Of a stretch of DNA of 64,000 nt, positions 17,998 through 25,095 are shown one piece after another. The DNA is taken from positions 100,770-164,769 of the forward strand of contig CAWBCC010000026.1 in NCBI GenBank assembly GCA_963787185.1. The letters are read 5' to 3'. The translations under genes were made by a program, and so were the position numbers. The notes beneath the pieces are model-generated. The model saw nothing but the letters and a program-made list of their open reading frames with translations. It was not told the DNA's origin and made no database searches. This stretch comes from JAJXZP01 sp963787185. GTDB taxonomy: Bacteria > Spirochaetota > Spirochaetia > Treponematales > Rectinemataceae. Each line of letters begins with the position of its first letter. Positions within the stretch are counted from its first letter, which is position 1.

Positions 17998-18521
17998 TTA
18001 CCAACAGGCCGGGGTGAGTATTTGAAATGAGGCGCCATTTTTTGGGCCTTGTCCATCCAAATGTTTTTCTTCTCGTCATCGGGAGTGCGTGGATCGTCAC
18101 TCCACCCGATAATATCGGCGTGCTGTGGAAAGGGAACCCCATTTGGGTCGAATCCCAGCCCTTCGGCATAGACGACGCTTGCCGTTGCCGTACCCACTCC
18201 GATCGACGGTTTATCGGCTACTGCGTCAATGTAGGTGTTGCATATTGCCCACAATTCTTCGTCTTCCAATTCCACGGAACGGCAGACTGAGGTTTCAAGC
18301 CTCCCCGTGCTCTTGTTTCGAATGGGCAATAGCCGCTTGTACCGAATCGAATTGTTCGAGTTCTTGACGTCGCTAGAGTGTACGACGAACCGGGAAATAT
18401 CCTCGTCTGGCGCTACTTGTGGGTTCCCTCTATTGGTAAAGCTTGACGATGTGCCGAGCAACTTCCTGAAGGTCCGCGCGAAGAGACCACGGATTCGAGA
18501 CATCGATCGGTTGCCAGCCAT
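17994..18521 (-). CDS. Hypothetical protein, third gene of TIGR04255-helicase cassette
   Basis: About 175 residues, no recognised domain. Internal motifs include VVHSSDVKNSNNSIRYKRLL, ELWAICNTYIDAV and VVYAEGLGFDPNGVPFPQHADIIGW. The stop overlaps the helicase start by ATGA. The first start overlaps the preceding gene by 92 bases, unusually long, so the true start may be later (ATG at 18503 is one choice, still overlapping). Codon use is less GC-rich than in the helicase. Probably acts with its neighbours; no function can be assigned. Confidence 0.7.
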   Translation of the reverse strand: MAGNRSMSRIRGLFARTFRKLLGTSSSFTNRGNPQVAPDEDISRFVVHSSDVKNSNNSIRYKRLLPIRNKSTGRLETSVCRSVELEDEELWAICNTYIDAVADKPSIGVGTATASVVYAEGLGFDPNGVPFPQHADIIGWSDDPRTPDDEKKNIWMDKAQKMAPHFKYSPRPVGK

Positions 18522-18954
18522 GAACCGCTCCTTTTTTTCCTAATTGACCAGCGTAATTCATTTTCCCATGCTCGCCGAGACTGAAGGAAAAAATTCTCCC
18601 ATCGTTTAAGTCCCAGCTCAGGCAGATTTCTCCGTCTCTCTCGGGTAGGATTTCGGGGCTAGGCGTACCCTTGGGGAGGATCGCAATCAGCGACCATACG
18701 ACACTCTCCGCGATAGCAATCACTTTTCCCGAAATGGCTTGTGCATTCTCTCCATCCCAATTGGCGGCGGAACAGGACCCTGCTATTTCCCTCAAGGACG
18801 CGGTAATGGAAGGGGCCCAATCCAGAGCACTGCTACTACGATTCTGGTAGCTCTGCTGTAGTAAAAGATGAAGGTTCTGCGTAGCTCCACTCGCGGGGCG
18901 GCTCTCTGAGTACCAGATGATCTTTGGGCTTTCGAATGCATTGGCTAATATCAT
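18430..18954 (-). CDS. Hypothetical protein partner of TIGR04255 protein
   Basis: 174 residues, unrecognised as a named family. The middle carries NWDGENAQAISGKVIAIAES and later ICLSWDLNDGRIFSFSL, a WDG...LSWD pattern I associate with small proteins encoded beside TIGR04255 genes. The start overlaps the TIGR04255 stop by ATGA (18951-18954), so the two are translationally coupled. No signal peptide or membrane segment. Function unknown; a complex with the TIGR04255 product is plausible from the coupling. Confidence 0.75.
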   Translation of the reverse strand: MILANAFESPKIIWYSESRPASGATQNLHLLLQQSYQNRSSSALDWAPSITASLREIAGSCSAANWDGENAQAISGKVIAIAESVVWSLIAILPKGTPSPEILPERDGEICLSWDLNDGRIFSFSLGEHGKMNYAGQLGKKGAVHGWQPIDVSNPWSLRADLQEVARHIVKLYQ

Positions 18955-19694
18955 CGATACAACCCCGTAGCCTTCTCGGTCAGCGTGCCGAAAAAGCAGT
19001 CGTTCTTAAGCTTCCTAAGAGAATTTAAAGCCTCCCAGATCACCGCGTCAACTGGACTGATGGCAGTCAGTACAAATGCGTCGATATCGAGGATGACAGG
19101 CGCCCTCCCATCGGCTTCGAGTCCATTCAGCGCGAGTGTCAGAACAATCCGGGCACCAGTGGAAGGATCGGAAAGCTGGAATTGTTGCATAAAGGCGTCG
19201 ACCGATTGAGGGACGCCCGCGGGCACGTCGACCAGTTTGTTGATGTAGAGTTGGAACGAATCCCCAGGGCGCAGGGGCAGACGCAGATTGTTTATATACC
19301 TTGTGGCTATTCTTATCACTGTCTCAGGAGCTAGCCGAGCGACATAGAGAGCCCAGAGGCGTTTGGTCTCTTCAACCAAGGATTCCCAGTTTTCGTAAGG
19401 AGGAAGACGGCTCAAGGTGAATCGGTCGCCTCGCACTTGCAATACATATTTCTCGTCCCGGGAATGAAGGCGCAGACCGACGACCGATGAGCTTGTCGTT
19501 GGAGGGATGGGCTGCCCATCGGCTATCATGCCGAACGAAAAAGTACTTTCTGAGATCGGTCCCTTGACGTAGTAACCGAAATCGGGATTCCCAAAGGCCT
19601 TTTCAACGTCGGTTAAGGCCATGCCAGGCTTGGCCTTAACCTGGAAGTCAATCACGGCCTCGGTTATCGGTGCATTGGTTAGGTGATGATCCAT
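18951..19694 (-). CDS. TIGR04255 family protein
   Basis: The opening HHLTNAPITEAVIDFQVKAKPG and the later RIATRYINNLRLPL are typical of the sporadically distributed TIGR04255 family (function unknown, often beside small partner proteins in accessory regions). The length of 247 residues is normal. I chose ATG 19694 because it places the conserved N terminus at the start; an upstream in-frame ATG at 19730 adds 12 atypical residues. First gene of a four-gene unit ending with the RelE-helicase fusion. Confidence 0.82.
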   Translation of the reverse strand: MDHHLTNAPITEAVIDFQVKAKPGMALTDVEKAFGNPDFGYYVKGPISESTFSFGMIADGQPIPPTTSSSVVGLRLHSRDEKYVLQVRGDRFTLSRLPPYENWESLVEETKRLWALYVARLAPETVIRIATRYINNLRLPLRPGDSFQLYINKLVDVPAGVPQSVDAFMQQFQLSDPSTGARIVLTLALNGLEADGRAPVILDIDAFVLTAISPVDAVIWEALNSLRKLKNDCFFGTLTEKATGLYR

Positions 19695-19766
19695 GGTCAA
19701 TTCAATGCCTCCAAATATATCAAGTAGCAACTGATAGGCCGCAGGGCCATGGCCGACTTGAAGTTG

Positions 19767-20198
19767 TCAGAGGTGGATAATTTCAATGTCACCCCAGTGG
19801 CGCTCGAGATATTCTGCTACCAAGCGTCTGTGACAATGATGAGGCTTGTCCTCGCTACAAAGCAGGCATCCACTTTCAAACATACTTCTGTCCATATTTT
19901 CAATTTGACGTACCTGCATCAGATCGATAAATGCCAACTCATATTCGGCCCAATCGCCCCCTCCCTTTTTGTACTTGTCAAGGAGATCCTGGGTCGGTGC
20001 CAATTCGGGAATATGACGATATCCGATTCCGCAAATTGCTTTTACAAAGTATTTTAAATCATCGCGTTTCGCGAATCCTGCAAGTTGAGACACATTGTTT
20101 AATCTGATATCAATAATCTCCTTGCTCCCAGAGTTTTTTATTCGTCCGAAAAAATTCTCTGCAGTAGTCTTAGTAAATCCGATAGTGTACAACCTCAT
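19767..20198 (-). CDS. DUF488 family protein (short, second copy)
   Basis: 143 residues with the DUF488 landmarks: LYTIGFTKTTAENFFGRI at the N terminus, a DIRLNN segment in place of DVR, and CLLCSEDKPHHCHRRLVAEYL with the CHR motif near the C terminus. It begins with an ATGA overlap with the upstream DUF488 gene, so the pair arose as, or works as, a coupled unit. DUF488 proteins have no firmly established biochemical activity; some are encoded in accessory and defence loci. Lower GC than the chromosomal genes on either side of the island. Confidence 0.88.
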   Translation of the reverse strand: MRLYTIGFTKTTAENFFGRIKNSGSKEIIDIRLNNVSQLAGFAKRDDLKYFVKAICGIGYRHIPELAPTQDLLDKYKKGGGDWAEYELAFIDLMQVRQIENMDRSMFESGCLLCSEDKPHHCHRRLVAEYLERHWGDIEIIHL

Positions 20199-20836
20199 TT
20201 CGCAGTCCGTCCGATTACGAGTGAATCATTTTCCATGAGATGTCCAGGTTGCCGATCCCTTCTATTATAGGCGATTTTGTCGGTCTGCTTGGTGTAGGCT
20301 TCCTCAATTATATCCTCTCTTGAGCGGAACATATCGTCCAAGGGAATTCCCAGGAGGCGCACGAGTCTCGACATCGAATCAGTGTGGTTTTCGATGGTTC
20401 CATCGTCTAGAATGTGGGTAACGAGTAGACCGCGCTTTACAAGCTCCCTAGCTACTAGTATTGCCCGGTGACAATCAAGCGGATCCTTTTCCGCGCACAT
20501 CAGGGCGATGCGGTAGTTCTCAGCACCTTCGACGACACGATCAAGGCCAGACTGAAAAAGGGAAGTATTCGCGAGCCGGTCATACTGAACTTTATCGGCG
20601 ATATAACAGTTCGGATCCTCGCTACGTGCACCAAGTTCTTTCCCCAAAAAAACATAATGAATGCGAGCTTTCTTGAGGCTATTCTGCAGATCTTCCCGGT
20701 TAAACTGGGGATTGAATCTGCTGAACGGCGATGATCGAACATCTGCTACTGCCTGAATCCTGTTGGCATGAAGCAGTTCCAGAAATTTCTCGATTGGGTG
20801 GTTGGAGTGGCCTATCGTAAAGACTTCTTGAGCCAT
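20195..20836 (-). CDS. DUF488 family protein (long copy)
   Basis: 213 residues. Landmarks are VFTIGHSNHPIEKFLELL, AVADVRSSPFSRFNPQFNRE, VFLGKELGARSEDPNCY and ALMCAEKDPLDCHRAILVARELVKRGLLVTHIL, the full set for DUF488. The start at 20836 has GGAGG six bases upstream and lies 3 bases after the stop of the preceding gene. A C-terminal extension of about 50 residues (DDMFRSREDIIEEAYTKQ) is not in the short copy. Part of the SIR2-HerA cassette by spacing. Confidence 0.9.
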   Translation of the reverse strand: MAQEVFTIGHSNHPIEKFLELLHANRIQAVADVRSSPFSRFNPQFNREDLQNSLKKARIHYVFLGKELGARSEDPNCYIADKVQYDRLANTSLFQSGLDRVVEGAENYRIALMCAEKDPLDCHRAILVARELVKRGLLVTHILDDGTIENHTDSMSRLVRLLGIPLDDMFRSREDIIEEAYTKQTDKIAYNRRDRQPGHLMENDSLVIGRTAK

Positions 20837-20838
20837 GG

Positions 20839-21537
20839 TTATCCTCCACATCGATCAGGAGTTATGACAGACGCCGCCAATCGAAAGGCAAAGCCATTCC
20901 AGGGTTCCGCTAGGCTGATACAAAGAAGGGCTGTTCGTACAGGGTACAAGCCCTCCGGGTTAGGCAGATATTGATCCCTGATCACCGGATCAGTTACTGA
21001 TAAGATATAGGGTTGTTGGAAATATTCAAAATGCGCCCGCACTCGTTTTCTCGACGGTCCTCCTTCAAATCCTTCCTCGAACAGCACTTGTATCTGCAAA
21101 TTAGTTGGTGCAATCAGCTTAAGCGAGCTTTGGATTTCTGTTGCAACAAATTCCGGAACTTTGTCATTGTAACCGTAGCGAGTGTTTTCAGCCAGTATCC
21201 AAAAATTCGGGTCGAAAGCATCGATAAGCTCGTTAATTTGAGTCCAGGAAGCCGTTCCTTCTTTATTCCAATAGTAGTCCTCTGCAAGGATGTGGTTTTC
21301 GGTCTGGTGTCCAAGAGGAGAAGGGCGGTCCAGCGGAACAACGATAATATCCAGCAACTGTGCCCGGCGGCCAGTTTCGTATAGGCGCTCTTCCTCTGAC
21401 ACTTCCCTGGTCGGTCTCGAACTGACCGGCCTCACCCAATGACCAGCGCGAGGACCTCCCAGTTCTTTGCCAGCAATACAGCGCCCCGAAGGAGGTTTGT
21501 AGGAATTGGCCAGGCAAACGATCGTTCGCTTATACAC
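20839..21537 (-). CDS. Putative dual-OB-domain nucleic-acid-binding protein
   Basis: 232 residues. The opening KRTIVCLANSYKPPSGRCIAGKEL, GHWVRPVSSR and the C-terminal PNPEGLYPVRTALLCISLAEPWNGFAFRL have the beta-rich pattern of proteins annotated as dual OB domain-containing. The assignment is from memory of that family's look and is tentative. It sits between HerA (48-base gap) and the first DUF488 gene (3 bases), so it is probably an accessory component of the same system, possibly binding nucleic acid or a nucleotide. Confidence 0.6.
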   Translation of the reverse strand: MYKRTIVCLANSYKPPSGRCIAGKELGGPRAGHWVRPVSSRPTREVSEEERLYETGRRAQLLDIIVVPLDRPSPLGHQTENHILAEDYYWNKEGTASWTQINELIDAFDPNFWILAENTRYGYNDKVPEFVATEIQSSLKLIAPTNLQIQVLFEEGFEGGPSRKRVRAHFEYFQQPYILSVTDPVIRDQYLPNPEGLYPVRTALLCISLAEPWNGFAFRLAASVITPDRCGG

Positions 21538-21585
21538 AGCGAATCTCCTCCATAAATAGCGGCATCGGCATTTGGCCGAGGAAGG

Positions 21586-23664
21586 TCATACTTTGCCCTG
21601 CCATTCATCGGCGATGGGTTTCCATTCTGCCTGCCGTTCTACAGGAGTACCCATTTCATCCATACCTGTCCATACATTCCAGAAATCCGGATCATCCGAA
21701 TGAGGCCGATGCTCCTTTGGAAGGTCATTCATTTTGACGAGGACGGGGAGCTCCGAGGCCCAGCCGAGTAGGATGGCATTTTGTGATGGCAAGGAGGGGA
21801 GTTCTCGCAGAAGTCCCCGAAGATTATCAGGGACCAGTTTATGAACTAATTCTTGGTCACGATCGTTACTAATTCGATGGAGGAGGAAGGTGTTGCATTG
21901 GGAAAGGACCGTTGGAGATAGTTCCGAAGGCCGCTGCGAGGCTAGAACGAGCCCCAGACCGAACTTACGACCCTCCCGGGCGATGCGCTCGAAGACTTGA
22001 CAGCAGATTGCACCAGCATCGAAGACATCGGAATTATCTTTTTGCTGTTTTATAAAAGTATGCGCCTCCTCCATCACAAGTACTGTCGGCAGAACAGCCT
22101 TGTATGTTTTTCGATACCGTTGAAGAGATTCAAAAATAACTCGTGCTATGACAGCAATCGCAACGTGGATAATCTCAGTTGGCACAAGCGACAGATCGAT
22201 GATAGAAATTGCATCCTGATCGGGGGCACTGCTTCCAATTGAATTTCCGAGCCAATCCTCTAGCCGGATTTCTTCGGAATCGCATAGAACCTGTTTTATT
22301 CGACTGTCTTTGAGAAGGCTACGAATACGAATAATCAACGTTTCCGTATGTTCTGAAACGTTCAACATCTCTGCGGTAGCCTCAATACTCCTTAAAAAAG
22401 AACTTCCACTGAATGGGATAGGTGCATCTACGTCAAGCGGTTCTAAATCAGTATCCTGTCCGCCGAAAGCGGTATGAGCCTCACTAGCCGTTGCCAATAA
22501 AGCTGCCACTTCTTCTCGGGTGAAATCCCAAATCGGATGCTGTGAATTGCGAGCTAGGTAACATGAATAGAGTTGACGTATGAATGCTTGAAGTTTTTCG
22601 AACTCATCTCCCTCTAGCGCTTCAAGTTCTGGCTCAAGGCTATTACGCCATCTCTCTATTTTCTCGAAAAATGATTTTGGTTTTGGGAAATTTCCCCAAG
22701 GAGTGCCGGTATTTCTCTCGATGCGGATGATTGTCACAATAGTGCCAAGAAATCGACGAAGCTCATGGGTCTTACTCGTTGTAGCCTCTGTGTCGCCATT
22801 TCTTGCCGATCGTAATGCCTGTATTAATGTTGGTCTTTGCGTTTTTGAGCTTGCCTGGGTGAATGAAGCCCACTCGGCGCTGTTCCAAAACCATAGAGGT
22901 ACTTGGAGCTGTAGCTCGCCGTCCTTAGGGTTTATTTTGAATACTCTTGCTTTCAATCCTGTGGGAGATTCCCCGGAAAATGCCTGCGAGTATTCCCCAT
23001 TCGGATCGAGAATAATGAATCGCGCGTTAGGACGACTCTGATCGGAACGTCTCTCTTTCGCGGCCTCTAGCGACCAACGGATAAGTCCCGCCACGGAACA
23101 TGACTTTCCGCTTCCCGTATTTCCCAAGACGGCGAGATGGCGACCGAAGAGTCGATCTGGATCAACGCAGACAGTAGCATTACCGGCAAGCGGGCTTGTG
23201 CCTATTCGCACTCGACGCTTAGCACCCGATTCGACGATCGATCGTAATTGATTGTCAGTTGGTAATAGAACGGGAGAACCTACCGTTGGAAGCGTGTCAG
23301 CACCGCGCTGGAACTCGTACTTTTCTTCCTGGCCGCCGCACGTACGCAAGGTACCGACAGGGTTGAGACTCATCTTTCTGAGGGGATAAGGAAGATCAAT
23401 GAGTCCGAAGTCCTGGATGCCGCGACGCTTGGGGAAGGAGGATCGCTCTATAGTAATCCATTCGATCTGCCCAACGAGATACCCTTCGTCCACGGGGAGA
23501 AGCACATAGCTGTTAATGCGAGGGAAAGGTCGGGCCGTACCAGCGTTTAAGGCAACGGTATCCGGGGCCTCGATATCGAGTAGCACCTTAATCTCGTCCG
23601 GTGAGATGTACTCAACAGTCCCGATTGATAGGCTTTCGGCGCTAGCGAAAGGGGTCTGGCTCAT
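21586..23664 (-). CDS. HerA-type ATPase (DUF87), partner of SIR2
   Basis: 692 residues. An N-terminal HAS-barrel-like beta domain (SLSIGTVEYISPDEIKVLLD) precedes a hexameric FtsK/HerA ATPase core with Walker A LGNTGSGKSCSVAGLIRW, Walker B TVLVMEEAHTFI and a C-terminal GLGLVLASQRPSELSPTVLSQCNTFLLHRI arginine-finger region. The start overlaps the SIR2 stop by ATGA. SIR2-HerA pairs are an established antiphage system in which the two proteins form a large complex that degrades NAD and/or DNA during infection. The sequence here has the intact ATPase motifs. Confidence 0.92.
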   Translation of the reverse strand: MSQTPFASAESLSIGTVEYISPDEIKVLLDIEAPDTVALNAGTARPFPRINSYVLLPVDEGYLVGQIEWITIERSSFPKRRGIQDFGLIDLPYPLRKMSLNPVGTLRTCGGQEEKYEFQRGADTLPTVGSPVLLPTDNQLRSIVESGAKRRVRIGTSPLAGNATVCVDPDRLFGRHLAVLGNTGSGKSCSVAGLIRWSLEAAKERRSDQSRPNARFIILDPNGEYSQAFSGESPTGLKARVFKINPKDGELQLQVPLWFWNSAEWASFTQASSKTQRPTLIQALRSARNGDTEATTSKTHELRRFLGTIVTIIRIERNTGTPWGNFPKPKSFFEKIERWRNSLEPELEALEGDEFEKLQAFIRQLYSCYLARNSQHPIWDFTREEVAALLATASEAHTAFGGQDTDLEPLDVDAPIPFSGSSFLRSIEATAEMLNVSEHTETLIIRIRSLLKDSRIKQVLCDSEEIRLEDWLGNSIGSSAPDQDAISIIDLSLVPTEIIHVAIAVIARVIFESLQRYRKTYKAVLPTVLVMEEAHTFIKQQKDNSDVFDAGAICCQVFERIAREGRKFGLGLVLASQRPSELSPTVLSQCNTFLLHRISNDRDQELVHKLVPDNLRGLLRELPSLPSQNAILLGWASELPVLVKMNDLPKEHRPHSDDPDFWNVWTGMDEMGTPVERQAEWKPIADEWQGKV

Positions 23665-25085
23665 GATCCTGATTCCGTTTTCCCAGAGTCAGTATCATGT
23701 TTTTCCTCTGGTTCGGGTTTATTGGCATCCCACCTTGACTTGAGGAGCTCAACCATGCGGAATGTCGTGCGGTCGATGGCAGGCTTCGGAAGATAATGAT
23801 CGACTAAGGCATGGAACTCGCCTACATGGTCGCCAATCATTAAGGTGATCTGGGCTGGGCGTCCCAGATTCTCATAGGTTTTCATTATCCTTTTTTGAGG
23901 ATCGCTGTACGAAATGACAACCAGATGTGTCGATGGGATGGTAAGCATATCCTCGATGATGCGATTGATATGCTCATCTCCAAATCCATAACCGAAGGAC
24001 ACGAGAGTGTGATTAGGTCTGCATGATGCCGCCGCTAGATCGCGGAAAAGGTCTACATAGGGATAAAACGAAGTCTCACGGTCTTTGGCTGAATTGGGAT
24101 AGATCATGAGCTGTTGCGCATCGGGGGCGGGGGAACCGGAAGCTGCAAGGAACGGCGCTATTTCGGTTGCTCCGAAGGGAAGCGCCATCCGGCGAATGTC
24201 GCGTTCTTGTTGTATCCAGTCCACGGAGCCATGAAGTTTCGTGAAACGGGCCACGCCTTCGAGATAACGGGGTTCTCCCCGAATGCCGGGCGGATTGTAA
24301 TGCATGTCGAGATCGAGGCGAGAAGAACGGAATACGGGGGCGAGGGAGCCGACAAAGCGATCTAGGAGATGCATTCCTGCTACTTCTGCACCGGCTTCGA
24401 TAATACGATCATAGTTCGTCGTAAAAATATGCAAGCGATCGCGTGTTCCCGTCCTGCTAGCGAAACTCATGAGAAAACTTACGAGATAATTGAACGCTGT
24501 CGTTCTCCGTGTGGTTTCGGCTCGAATGACTTTGCTTTCTCCTTCGAGCACGCCCTTTGCAAAATTGGAGAGGACACTTGCGATGGTACGTTTCAGCGAC
24601 TCGGATCTGTCCTGCTGCGATTTGTCCTGCATCCCCAGGATTTCGAGACCTCCAAGAAGCTCATTAGCGACCCGGAGTTGGTCCTCGATATTCATCAATT
24701 CACGGCCGACAGCTCTGGCGGTTTTCGCAGCAGCCAAGTCAACAAGTTCGCTAAAAACCCCGAAATCGCTTGGCTCCATCCCTAATGGATTTTCTCCGGT
24801 AGCTTCTCTGCATACTGCGATTGACAATCCGGAACCAAGCAACATTGAAAGATGTTCGGACTGGCACAAGGCGGTAAGCCAGGGTTCGATTCGTGGGCGC
24901 AGCTTTTCGGGTTTGATCGTTTCTCCCGGCTTGATCCATGGAGATATGTCATCTTCTTGAAGAATAAAGACAGGGTTTCCTATATCTGTGCCTTCTACAT
25001 AGTTGAGGAAGACAGGGCTTGGATCATCCCGCGTCTTAAGGATATTAATAGATTGTTCCCTCTTTTCTGCTTCTTTGGCTTTCAT
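23661..25085 (-). CDS. SIR2-like NADase, defence effector paired with HerA
   Basis: About 474 residues. The SIR2 Rossmann core is visible as LSMLLGSGLSIAV (GAG-like nucleotide loop), FTTNYDRIIEAGAEVAG (the TxNxD motif), RFTKLHGSVDWIQ (conserved His) and LVSFGYGFGDEHINRII. Such proteins hydrolyse NAD when activated by phage infection. GTG at 25094 is possible, but the ATG at 25085 has GAGG at ideal spacing. It starts just after the Mod stop (25096) and overlaps herA by ATGA, so expression may be coupled to the methyltransferase. The N-terminal 85 residues are not typical SIR2 and may contact HerA. Confidence 0.9.
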   Translation of the reverse strand: MKAKEAEKREQSINILKTRDDPSPVFLNYVEGTDIGNPVFILQEDDISPWIKPGETIKPEKLRPRIEPWLTALCQSEHLSMLLGSGLSIAVCREATGENPLGMEPSDFGVFSELVDLAAAKTARAVGRELMNIEDQLRVANELLGGLEILGMQDKSQQDRSESLKRTIASVLSNFAKGVLEGESKVIRAETTRRTTAFNYLVSFLMSFASRTGTRDRLHIFTTNYDRIIEAGAEVAGMHLLDRFVGSLAPVFRSSRLDLDMHYNPPGIRGEPRYLEGVARFTKLHGSVDWIQQERDIRRMALPFGATEIAPFLAASGSPAPDAQQLMIYPNSAKDRETSFYPYVDLFRDLAAASCRPNHTLVSFGYGFGDEHINRIIEDMLTIPSTHLVVISYSDPQKRIMKTYENLGRPAQITLMIGDHVGEFHALVDHYLPKPAIDRTTFRMVELLKSRWDANKPEPEEKHDTDSGKTESGS

Positions 25086-25095
25086 TTTTTTCACC

